Assembly: GCA_009741485.1 (NCBI GenBank)
Contig: CM019230.1
Coordinates: forward strand, 3,622,619 to 3,686,618
Source of the DNA: Malurus cyaneus samueli
Lineage: Eukaryota > Chordata > Aves > Passeriformes > Maluridae
DNA length: 64,000 bases
Reading direction: 5' to 3'
The translations under genes were made by a program, and so were the position numbers. This document shows positions 1 to 10,484 of the stretch, in pieces. Numbering within the stretch: the stretch's first letter is position 1; the number at the start of each line of letters is the position of its first letter. Under the pieces are notes generated by a model. It was not told the DNA's origin. It searched no databases and saw only the letters and a list, made by a program, of their open reading frames with translations.

Positions 1-1110
1 CATTCCTACTTACAACATTATTTGCTAGAACTGTCACATAGTGCAAATACAAAAAGAACCCTGTGGACTCAGTAGGAAGAAAATGATTTAAAAATGTTTG
101 TATTCACAGAAATATTTGTTTTGGACTAGTCCTATTTCAGACTTCTTCTATTTTCTGTCCGTGATAATGTGTGCATTTATTTTCCAGCAGAGCTCCTCCC
201 TCACGTGCTGTTCCATTGCTCACAGTCTCTCCTTCTACGTCTCTGATTCACTAATAAACTATTTTCAATTCTTCTCCCCTGCCTGAATTTCAGCTCTTGC
301 TGAGTTGTTGCAGCTTTGCCCTCTCCCTGCAGCGTGTGTTACTGAGCACTGATTCTGGCTTGATTATTTTATTTTTCCTTTTTAATAGTTCCCATTGTTC
401 TGAATGGCAGAGCGACTCTAAAGCTCACTCCATGACCAGCCCTGTTCCGACAGGCACCACTCCAAATTAGGGACTCTGGCATCCAAACGGGACAATTTCT
501 AGGCGTGATGTTGAGGGTTAAATTAGGAGCATCTGTTACTCCAGAAATGGGCTGCCCATATATAGTCTGAACTGATTAGCCAAAGGGGATTTAAGAACTT
601 GTGGAATTGCCTGGGAATTGAAAGGAAAAGCAGGCAGCACCATTCATGTATGTGCACAAACACACATGCCTTTGCAAATATGTGAATTTAATCAGTAAGG
701 GTTTTGTGGTTTTTTTTTGTTTGTTTGTTTTGTTTTTTTTTGCCTATCATGTAAAGGGAAAAGTGAGCCATGGAAAAGTGGCTATTGACTTCTGTACTAT
801 TAGTAATTATCTGCTGTTTCAAGAGAAGAGATTTCTGTATGACATAATTAAGGACTTCACAGCAACATGGATTTGATTCTCAGAGCAGTGTTGGGAGACC
901 GTTTTCCCAGGCTGGGCTGCTTCAGACCTTACATTTTGGCAGCAGGGCTCAGGAGCACAACCCAAGCACTGTCCCAGAACCCTGGCCCTTGCTGTCCAGT
1001 TTGCTCAGTCTGTACATGACCTTGACTTCTGAAAACTTCCTCTTCAGCTTGAGGTCTACTGTTTTATTTGAGATTCTTCCTTTGGGTAAAGGTCAGCTTG
1101 CATTTCTTTG
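1..1110. other. Unique noncoding sequence, no gene seen
   Basis: Frames are short and broken on both strands. The only conspicuous structure is a T/G-rich tract near 702-741. No recognisable repeat family, RNA gene or coding exon is visible. Confidence 0.6.
702..741. repeat. T-rich (TTTG)n simple repeat
   Basis: T runs interrupted by single G residues, giving TTTG-like periodicity. It could be an old retroposon tail read on the opposite strand, but no retroposon body is recognisable beside it. Confidence 0.75.
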
Positions 1111-1113
1111 CAG

Positions 1114-1187
1114 GGATTTCTGATGTGAATGAGAGCTCAGATGAGCTGCAGAAGACTCAACACTGCTCACAGCAGCTCAAAGTGTGA
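1114..1187 (+). other. Exon-like segment (possible terminal exon), weak
   Basis: A good splice acceptor (CATTTCTTTGCAG) ends at 1113. Reading in frame from 1116, the segment codes a polar acidic stretch beginning ISDVNESSDELQK and stops at TGA 1185-1187, directly followed by TAG. No strong donor follows, so if real it would be a last exon or part of a longer one. The peptide matches nothing I recognise. An open frame this short is common by chance, so the call rests on the acceptor. Confidence 0.12.
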
Positions 1188-1189
1188 TA

Positions 1190-2985
1190 GAAACTGTGCA
1201 AAGAGAGGAAAGCTTGCTGCCCCTCTGTAGAAGTTTCTTTGACAGTTCTGGAAAACTCTTTCGTCTTCCTGAGCAGCACCTCAAGTCCATTCTCCCAGGG
1301 CAGAAGCACAAAGATGGAAATTCTTGTTTAAATCTCTCACATTTCTTAGGAGTACCTTGTCCCTGCTATGTGCTGTTTCATGCCCTTATGTGGAATCTGC
1401 TTGTCACCGATGCTGACGGATGCAGGATAAAGTGCACTTTCCTTTGGCTGTGCCAAGTGGATATGCAGCAGCGTGCTCAGCTAGAGAAGCCAACGGCGGA
1501 TTCTGTGCAGAGCCAGGATTGTCTGAGAGAGCTTTTCTTTCTCAGAATTACCAGTTTAATGGGCATGTGTGCAGCTGCCTTGATGTGCTGCTAGTGGCCA
1601 GCAGCTTGGTGTGGTGTGCTGAGCTTGCTCCTCCTGTCCACTGGGGATTTTCAAATCCAGGGTGATTGTTTAAATTATCTCTATTGTAAACTGAAGTAGA
1701 AATTTTTAGTTTCCCAGCCTGGTGCCTCTGCTCTCAGGTCTCACATTGGGGCCCACAGGTTTTTGCTGCAGCCATTAATCCTTGCTGCTGAATAACAGGT
1801 GACTTTACATAGCAAATGTGTTACAAGATCTGAGGTCAGTGGATGGGAATGAAGGGCCAGAAAAGAAGGTTTGTCACGTCTCAGTACTTGCCATAACAAG
1901 CCAAGTGGTCAGAGCCAAATTTGAGCACCCGTTGCAGATCATGTACCTTAGCATTCAGTTTGCTGTGAGAGTTACTGGTGCTGAAGTTCACAGTATAGTA
2001 TTTCCAGGGAATGGACAGACATGGGAATTAGGCCAGTAGATGCTGCCTTTCTAAATTTCTAGATTTAAATAATTAGTAGGTGTTCATTTACTTCTGCAAT
2101 CTTGTACTGGATGCAGATACAGTCACATAGAGCAGATCACCACGCTTGGGCTCTTTCTCCCCTTTAAACAATAATTTTCCTCTTTGCCAGCAACAGTGCT
2201 GTTTACAGCCTCAAGACTGTGGGTAGATGGGTTCATCCAGAATTTCCAGGCTGTATTCAACCTTTATCTTATTTTGAAGCGCCATGGGAAAAATAATCCC
2301 TGTTTCTGTGAGCTGGTTTTCATGTATGCAGTTGCGAATGCTGGGTGCCAAGAATGTGAAGGATCCAAACCTACAGTAACTAAATAGGTCACTCTTGATA
2401 TGTTGTTTTGTGTTTGGATTTTAATTTTTTTTTCTTCAGTGAGGCTGCATAAAGCTGAGATCTGGGATTGAGGGAGATCAGGGCTAGTGCTGCAGTGAAG
2501 GTCTGGGTTCTGAAACAACCTCAGTTTTGTTCCAACATGGGAGGCAAAGAGATTCCAGGAGCTGAGACTGAAGTATGTCAGGTGGCCTTGTCATGGCAGG
2601 GTCTGTCAGAGGTCAGAGCCAGTGGTGAGAGGGTTTGTGATCATCACCAAAGGATGTGCTGCAACTGCATCTTCAGAGTTCACATCACAGTCATGAGCTG
2701 CTGTTTGCAGGCAGAGCAGGTGGTCCTGGGGCTCTCTGACTGAGCAGAACCACCTTGAAACTCTGCAGTGAATGAAAAGATTGTATTAGGGGCTCGGTCA
2801 CTGCTCTCGGCTATTCCTTTGCGGAAAAAACACATTGCTGAAATGGATTTCAGCTTGGTCCATTCCAACCCAAATCAATCACATTTAGTTATCTGCCCAG
2901 GGCACAGGGTATCCATCATACTCTGATAAATTCAACGAACATGCAAATTGTATCATCTTTTGTCATCAGTACCGTCTGTTCTTGG
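1190..2985. other. Unique noncoding sequence, no gene seen
   Basis: Several overlapping frames of up to about 136 codons occur here in more than one phase, which suggests locally raised GC and few stops, not coding. An acceptor-like T-rich tract ends at 2440 with no matching strong donor. Confidence 0.55.
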
Positions 2986-3010
2986 CATTCATGCTATGAG
3001 GCTAGACTGT

Positions 3011-3070
3011 AGATATGTTGATTAGCAGATACGTTGATCAGTCATGAAAATTCATTTCCAAAATGAATTT
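3011..3070. repeat. Short direct repeat plus perfect 10-bp hairpin
   Basis: Two imperfect 16-bp copies (AGATATGTTGATTAGC and AGATACGTTGATCAGT) lie at 3011-3042. They are followed by a perfect inverted repeat, AAATTCATTT at 3048-3057 and AAATGAATTT at 3061-3070, with a 3-base loop. The function is unknown; it may be chance or part of a regulatory element. Confidence 0.6.
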
Positions 3071-3074
3071 GGAT

Positions 3075-6000
3075 TTGGAATGAGCATGGGTTTTTTTCCA
3101 CCTCAGGCAAAGGGAGCCTGAATTCTTGATTACACATAATTATTTATACTCATATTTAGGCTATTTTATATACCCCCAAGGTGGTATAAACTGGTATGAG
3201 TTTAAATATGAGGTTAGATCTGAACTGTTTAAGCATTTCACTTGTTGGGTGCTTGGAGGAGGCGGCACAATGGGAGTTGTCTTTCTTTTTAATTGTCTTT
3301 ATGTACGAGCTGATTTAGATGTCCTCTGCTATTTTATTTTCACTCTGGAGGTTTGAATTCATCTTAATCAGAAACAGCCCAATCGGCATCCTGAAGTTTT
3401 TTCTAGAAAGTGCAATTTTCAGCAGTTATGGTTAAGGAACACATTTTGAGGGGTGCCTGCTCTCCCCATTTTGAACTGAATGGGAACCCTGCCTGTTGTT
3501 TCCCAAAAGACAGATAATGGTCTGTGCTTGAAATCCCAGTATGAGACTGCGTTGTGTCTCAGCTTGTGTTGCTGGGAATATCCTCATCCTACTTTTATTC
3601 CAGTGTGTTTTGGGGAGGCACCTTTCATTCTCTAGTGGTACTGCCATGTGGAAGGTAAAGGGGTCCTTTTGCTATGGGCTTTCAAAAGTCCTTGCAACCC
3701 CAGTCACTTGGCATTCAGAGGAAGTTTTTGCAATGTTTAGAAATGCCAGACTCCATAGCTTGTATCAGCATGGCTCAGCTAAAATTGTTGCCTGGTGTTT
3801 TCACAACAAAATGGGCTGCCCAGAGTTCAGTGTCTGCCATTGAAATACCTTGGGACTCTTCAGGGGTCAATCTTCCATCAAGTGTCAGTTTTTCCATATA
3901 AACCCAGACAGGCCTTGGCTTCCTTGTGCTAAACCCAGGTTTATACTGTGACTTTTTCTCCACTTGTGAAATTTAGCAAGAACAGTATTTTAAACTACAT
4001 CTTGAAAAAAACCAGATGGAAGTCCCCAAGTGGTTGTTTTTCTACCTTGTCCAAATTTGCAGGATTTTATGTATATGTGAGAGATCTGTTTCCTAACACA
4101 TCTAGGAACCTCTCTTTCCAGAAAATCCTGTTGGAGGTTTCTTGAACCCATTTCCAGCTGTCAGTCACACTGAGGAGAGGCAGGGGCTGGACTTCCCTTG
4201 TGATCTGTAAGGGCATTTATTATAGAGGCCAGTAAGTGTTTAAGGACTTGCTGGCAATCTGGAAACATGCTGAGATCCCAGATTTGACAGCAAAGCCACT
4301 ACAGGTGGGCCCAGCTGCTCTCTCTGTGCTTTACTCTGCCCGGGTCACACTCCCTTATGGTCAGTCTGGTCAGTCACTCCTGTTTGTGTACCTGATTCCC
4401 AAAGCATTCCACTCCAGCCCTGTGTCTGTGGGGATGCAGTGAAACCTGTTTGGACTCTGTAGAAGCAGAAGAATCTGTGTGGTGCATACCTGATAAGGAC
4501 CTATTCCCCAATATTCTGTATTATTCTTTCCTTTTTTAACAGATTAGTGTTCATTTGATCTTCCTTTGGGTGTGTGTTGTCCTCTTTTAATTGCAGGTTT
4601 CTGAGTATTCATACCCCTTTGCTTAGCTCTTAAGTTTTGCTAATAAGTTCCTGATGTGTGCCAAGATAATGAAGATGATTAATGAAATTGTACACTCCCA
4701 GATTCTTGTTCTAACTCGCTGTCTTTAAGTGGTTTCAAACTTGCGTTCATCTGCACTGTTACCTGCAGCACAGCCCAGTTTTAGCCACAGAAGCAGAAAA
4801 GTGGGAACGTGCTTTGCTGTCTTCAGAGATTGTCATGTGAGAAACCCCAGAGTGAACAGGCTGGTGGCAAGTGCTTGGTGGCTCGGTCATGAGTTTTACT
4901 GAATCCCACAGGGAGCTGACACAGGTACTAGCAGCTCGCTTACACTCTTGGCAAAAGGCATGCTCCTTCTCTGCCAGGCTGCAATTATCCCACATGCCAC
5001 AAAACAGGACTGGCAAAGCTGCTGAAAGAATCCCAGCTCCACAGAGTGGTTCCAGGGGAGCGACCTGATCTCATAATCTTGGTTGTACTGCTTGTTTTCC
5101 TAAGCACTTTTACTCTTCCTCCCAGACTAAAATACAGCAGTTAGGTTCATTAAAAACACTTAAAGTTATAAACAGTCACCCTTTTTCATTTCCTATGCAA
5201 ACAGCACTGATCTGATAAGTGTGTTTCCTTTCCCAGAGCCATGAATATTTCTTTGTAGAAAAAAGTTTGCTCTGATAAAAGCTGGGTTAGTAAAGTCTGA
5301 GTGTGTGATTCTCTTCCCTCTGACAAGTATTTTGCTTCTCACTGATGTTTTCTTTTCCAAAGACCTGCCCTGTACAGGGAGTTTCAGATGTGGAAAGAAA
5401 AGCTCTCTTCACAATGCCTTGTGGAGGCATTTGATATAATACCCACTACGTGCCTTGAAAAGCAATAAATAGTACTGGTACATTGGGCAGATAACATACT
5501 AAGAAACACATCCAGTTTGTTTCAACTAGCTTTGTTAAAAAAGGTATGGCAATGTAAAGCAGATTTCTCTTTTTCTGGAGATTGGCATGGATTGCAATGA
5601 GGTTTTGAAATACTCCCTGGGTTAGAGATGGCTCTGGTCTGTTCTTGGGATCCTTATTCGGGATCTGAAACAGAGTGGGATGGTAGAGCTGGGAATCATC
5701 AGTATCACTCCTGCCTTTTCTTTCTGAGCTGTTTATTGCATTATTTTGAGCTTGTGTGGGTCCTTCCTTGAGAAGTGCAAAAGACACTGGTGAGGAGGAT
5801 GGGGCACACAACAGCTGGGAATGGTTGTGCCCAACTGCTGACAGCCCTGGGAGCTTGTCGGTGTTTGTGGCTGGAACATGGAATAATAACATGGAATATC
5901 CCGTGTCCCTCTGCCCACCTAGCCTTGCAGCTTTACCTGCCTGGAGGCACTTGCTGAGCCTTTTTCTTGCTTTGTCTTTTAGCTGATGCTTTGAAAAGAG

Positions 6001-6595
6001 CCCAAGTGCACTGGAAGAACAAATCTTAATGTCTCAGTGTAAAGCTTGACATATTCCAGCCCCATACAAACTTTTATTCTGTACTTTTCAGTGACCCCAC
6101 TTGTTATCTGCTTTGTAACAGAACTGGAGAAGAGTCCAGGCACTCACACTGAAGGAGATTTATGGTTCATCCAGTCTGCAGCTCCCAAATGTGCAGGGAT
6201 TCATTTGCCAGCAAGGATGTGTTGTGCCGCTGCTTGATCCAGAGCTGATCTGGGGCCAAACACACCCTTAAGAAACACCTGGTATATGAATGGTAAAAAA
6301 AATAAATTATTACTTTCTTAAAACAAGAGCAGAACTAACCTTGTCTGGAACAGAAAACATGCCCTGTAGAGCTAAACTCTACTTTTATTTTTAACTCTGG
6401 AATGTTTGAAGTGTCTGTTTGAAAATGAAATAACCTCATCATGGTTTATGGGCACATCTTTACACATGTGCATCATCCCTCTACAAACAAATCAGTTGTT
6501 ATGATAAGGAGAGAATTTAACAGCTATAGCCAAGACATTTTTCAAGAAATAACTCCGAAGTACAAACTCTCGACAGTGATCTGAAGTGTGAAAAA
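3075..6595. other. Unique noncoding sequence, no gene seen
   Basis: No family-recognisable coding or repeat content. Scattered frames of 60-148 codons overlap on both strands around 5.4-6.0 kb and resemble no known protein. Confidence 0.55.
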
Positions 6596-6600
6596 CCTCT

Positions 6601-6700
6601 GTTCAGTTCCCTGCTATTCCACAGGTTTCTTCCGTGACTTTTGGTGAGTTAATTAATCTCTTGATGCCTCCCTTTTATTTCTGCAAAATGCTATGAAAGT
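6601..6700 (+). mobile_element. MIR-like SINE remnant
   Basis: The order of motifs follows the MIR core and tail: a GACTTT..GTGAGTTAATTAATCTC stretch (the 'gacct..caagttacttaacctc' part), then GATGCCTCC, then CTGCAAAATG (the 'ctcatctgtaaaatg' part). It is strongly diverged, as expected for an ancient amniote SINE. The assignment is from memory of the consensus. Confidence 0.55.
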
Positions 6701-6704
6701 ATTT

Positions 6705-7286
6705 TCCACCCAGCAGCACTATCATGGGGATCAATGCATCTAGAGTGTATTGCAAGGCAAAGTGGGGATTAGATGCTGTGGAAATTGGGGTCAGGCAAGT
6801 GCTCAGGACCACAGGAGGAGCTCCCCGTGTGCGTGATGTGAATATTGTTGGTTTGTCTTGGAAGGAGCAGCAGTGTGAGCTCTCTCCCATCTGCACACAG
6901 TGAGCTGAACCTCTGTTTCTTTGACGTGTTATTTCTCAACCACTGAGTCTGCACACTAAGTCTGCATGGAACAGGGCATCCTCTTGCCTAATTGCAAAAC
7001 TCTGCTTGAAAATCAGTCAAGACAGCAGGCTCCTAAATCATCCTGCTGATTTTCTTGCAACATCTTTTTTTCCCTGTTTCATGTGGAAACTCACTGACGC
7101 TCTAAGAATTAATGCCGGTGATTTGTGAACCATTTAGTTTTGTCAAGATTATCCATGTCTGTAAAACTAGTCTGCAATTCATTAGCTGGGTCAAGTATAT
7201 TTAATGATGCGTCATATCACTAATGACATCACATCCTAGCCTAATAACATGTGCTTTTCTTAATTTTGATTTTTCTTTTCCCCCAG
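6705..7286. other. Unique AT-rich noncoding sequence
   Basis: No gene seen. The last 100 bases carry several TAAT motifs and two ATGACATCA/ATGCGTCA-like CRE/AP-1-type sites near 7205-7230, just upstream of an exon-like segment. These motifs are short and may be chance. Confidence 0.45.
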
Positions 7287-7372
7287 CTAATAATGCGCTG
7301 TGCTTGGAATTTCCCTTGACAAACTCCCATGAAGGCAGGGGGACAAAAGGAGAAAGCTGTGTTATGAAAAAG
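7287..7372 (+). other. Exon-like segment, 86 nt, weak
   Basis: A long pyrimidine tract with acceptor TTTTTCTTTTCCCCCAG ends at 7286, and a donor AAG|GTACAG lies at 7372/7373. The segment is open in the frame of a 100-codon frame that starts at 7223. The translated peptide is unlike any family I recognise. It could be an alternative or lncRNA exon, or a pair of chance splice matches. Confidence 0.15.
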
Positions 7373-9335
7373 GTACAGGGTGGCTATCCAGGGCTTTTCC
7401 ATACAGCTCATGTTTATGTTATAGTACGATGGGCAGAGAGAGATTCTGCTGAAATGTATAAATCCAGGCTTTCACAGGTGTTCAGGTCCTTGCCTCCCCT
7501 TGAGGATTTAACCACAGACTGCTGATGGTCTCCTTCAGTGCCAACTCTGATAGGTTAAATTCCAGCAGTAACAGCAGGGATTTCAACACATGAAGAAATG
7601 TTCAATAGCTATGGATTTTTCTTGTGAAGTGAAAAAGCTGTTATGCTTCATGCAGAAATGTAAGACTTGTTGTTTCTGTGGCCAGAGTATGTTCAGATGC
7701 GAGAAAGGCCCCTGATTTTGAACTAACAGAGAGGTGTAAATGAAACCTGAATCTGAAAGATTTCTAGTAAAATTGGCTAATTCTGTCTTTCGGGGCTGGA
7801 TGAGGTGGCTCCATCTGAGCAGGTTAGTGACTTCAGCTAGTAAAGAGGATTGGTTTTAAAGTGGAGCAGGAGCCTCAGTAAATCTCATTTGGTGAATTAT
7901 GCTTAGAGCATGTGCTGTGTCTCCCCAAATGCCTCTGCATAAACTCATGAATTGTTCAGCCATAAAGTCCTTTTTTGCCTCAGAATCTAATGAAGTATTT
8001 GCATTCCTTCTTGGTAACAGCTTAGTGATTTAAGACACCTAGACCCATTTTCAGAGGAGATGCTTCAGGCCAGGTTTGCCAGGACATACTCTCTGTGCCT
8101 GCCTGTTTCATTGGATATGACCCAGTGAGATGTCTCATGGACATGAGTCATTAGATACTGACTTTTTAAAAATACAATTTAGAGTGTTTGGACCTTAGGA
8201 AGATAATTTTGATTGTCTTTCCCTGAGTGTTTCTAAGAACTTGGGTGAGTCACTTTCAGAGATGTGCCAGCATTGTGATTGTGTGGGATACACCTTCGAA
8301 CACATTCAGAACGCTCAGGTTGACCGTGACCCAGCTTGTTTGGCCATGGGCAAATGCTAAATGTGTTTCTGTTGGATCTGAGCATGAGTAGTCTCTAGTG
8401 AGTTATCTGCCTCCCATCTCTCTAGGCACTGGATGTGAAATGCAGTGAAATGCAGAAATACATCCTGTCCTGGGCAAAGGAGAGCTCACGCATGCAGGGG
8501 GGAGGGAGATGCTGGAAGGCAAGACTTTTACAGTTATGAGACAATCGTGGCTGGGAATGATGCATGATAATGATACCTATTTATGCCCACATTTGCTGTT
8601 TTCTAGGTAGTAAGGACTTGTTTCTATCCTTCCATGGTAATTTTCTGAATAAAATACTGAAAGGACTGTATTTGCAGCTTTTTTTTTCAGTTACATCAAG
8701 AAATTACTGGTTCTGGTAAACAGTAAATAATCTCACTTTTGTGCATTTGGTTTCCAGCCCAGTAGAAGTGGGTTTCCTCTTCTCTTGCAGGTAATCCTGT
8801 ACTTGCCATTCTCCAAGGGCTTGGATCACAGATGCTCTGCTGTGTGCTTTTGGGAATAGCCTCCCCTTCCTGGCTGTGGCAGGGTCTCCCAGGCAGGGGG
8901 CTCTGGCTGGCCCTTCTCTGCATCCAACTGCATGTCAGGGCAAACAGCTGATCCAAAACATCTTGAAGCCAGCCTTTCCCCTGCTCTTGCAAATGTTTAA
9001 ATTGTTCTGTTTGAATGCTGAAAATACTGTGTTTTAGGGCTGCCTAGGCTTTGCTTTCTCTCCCCTGTGGCAGCCAGCTCCAGCTCAGACTTAACTGCAG
9101 GGCAAGATTCAACAATCTTAGAGATTTGTGACCCTGTGTCCAAGGCCAGGAAACTGTAGTTGAGCCAAAACCATTGGCACCACTGCTGAGAGTTAATAAA
9201 TGCATTCATTCCTGTAGTACATTTTTATTGGCATGAGCAAGGCTTAATACATACCACCTTGTTTTTCTCTGTGCTTGATCAAGGAAAGTTGTGCAAGTTG
9301 TACTTACTAGTGATTAAGAGACCTGAGCAAGTTGG
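7373..9335. other. Unique noncoding sequence, no gene seen
   Basis: Nothing recognisable on either strand. A poly-T stretch lies near 8679-8687, and a small local repeat of TGAAATGCAG occurs near 8437-8455. Confidence 0.55.
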
Positions 9336-9339
9336 ACTG

Positions 9340-9445
9340 ATAAGATCATAGATTTTATGGCCACTCTGTGTCATTATATCATCTTATCTGAGCTCCTGTG
9401 TGGCATGGGCTGTAGGGCTTCATCCTTTACTCTTCTTAAGCCAAT
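9340..9445 (-). mobile_element. CR1/L3-like LINE 3'-end remnant
   Basis: The stretch GATCATAGATTTTATGGCC, then ATCATCTTATCTGAGCTCCTG and GGCATGGGCTGTAGGGCTTC, tracks the reverse complement of old CR1/L3 3' ends ('catagattttaaggcc.. gatcatctagtctgacctcctg.. acaggccatag'). The element is therefore on the minus strand and only a 3' fragment. It is heavily diverged, hence old. Confidence 0.55.
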
Positions 9446-9449
9446 ACAT

Positions 9450-9950
9450 TTTGTTAGAGTGAGATTTTTCTCTCGAGACTAACAGTCATTACTCTCTGGA
9501 TTTGAGTTCTCGTGGGCATGCTGCAGAATGACAAGCAGCTGGCTCCAAGCTTCTAAGGCAACTTCTGTTCCTAGTTCCAGATGTGATGTTTCTGACACTT
9601 TCTGTAAAAGACATGCAGAATTAAAGAAATTAAAAATGCCTGTGAATTGTCCTGGAGCCAGTCCCTTGGGATGCACTCCTTGCACATGGAGTGCTTCTTT
9701 CCAAGAGCACATCTCCAACCCTTCATCTCCTCAGCTGTCTTCCACTCTTCATTTCTCAAATGCTTTCAGTTGCTGCTCTTTCTTGACAATGTCTGAGATG
9801 GAATCTGGGTTTTTTTTTCTGATGGGCTGATGCTTTGGGGCATTTGGGGGTTTTTCACCAGTTTCACAGCTGTCTGGGTATGGGCTATGCCCAGCACCTG
9901 GCAGAGGCACCACTGGAGCCTCAGCTACCAAAACCTGCCCAACGCAGCAC
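9450..9950. other. Unique noncoding sequence flanking a minisatellite
   Basis: Overlapping frames on both strands, no recognisable product. It leads without a sharp edge into the tandem array that follows. Confidence 0.5.
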
Positions 9951-9957
9951 TCAGGGT

Positions 9958-10480
9958 GAGTTACTGGGGTGCTGATGCACAGACTGCATGGAGGATTTGG
10001 GTCCTCGGGCAAAAATTCGTGCATGGGCTGGTTGGGTGCTCATGCATCAAACACATCCCGCAAGCCACAGTTACCTGGGTGCTCATGCATGAAGTGTTGG
10101 AGTGCTCAAGCATGAGCTGGCAGGACATTCAAGCATGCACTGATCAGGCACTTGTGTACCACTAACTGGGTGCTCGTGCATGTACCAGCAGGGTAGCCAT
10201 GCACAGGCCAATCATGTGCTCATGCATTAATTAATCGTGCACTTACGAACAAATTAATTGGCTGCTCGTGCACAGACTGATTGGGCACTCGTGTGTGTAC
10301 TCATGAGACACTCATGCATTGATTGGGTGCTCATGCATGAGCTGCTGGAGCATTCCTGCATAAACTACCTGGGTGTGCATGGGTGAAGCAATTTCACACT
10401 CGTGTGTGACTCAGTGGGGTGCTCACATGTATTGTTTGGGCACTTGTGAACATGAACTAATTGGGTGCTGTTGTGTAAAT
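9958..10480 (+). repeat. Degenerate minisatellite, about 23-bp period
   Basis: The core GGGTGCTCATGCATGA recurs roughly every 22-24 bases (for example near 10034, 10077, 10099, 10122, 10143, 10167, 10191, 10214, 10235, 10259, 10304 and 10326), followed by an ACTGATT-like linker. About 20 units are discernible, each carrying several substitutions, so the array is old. Many units keep the palindrome ATGCAT or the alternating purine-pyrimidine run TGCATG. The 23-bp spacing is just over two helical turns. Confidence 0.8.
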
Positions 10481-10484
10481 ACCA

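Noticed and set aside
5446..5892. 148-codon minus-strand frame as a gene
   Set aside because: No recognisable domain, overlapping frames on both strands and no supporting splice or promoter signal.
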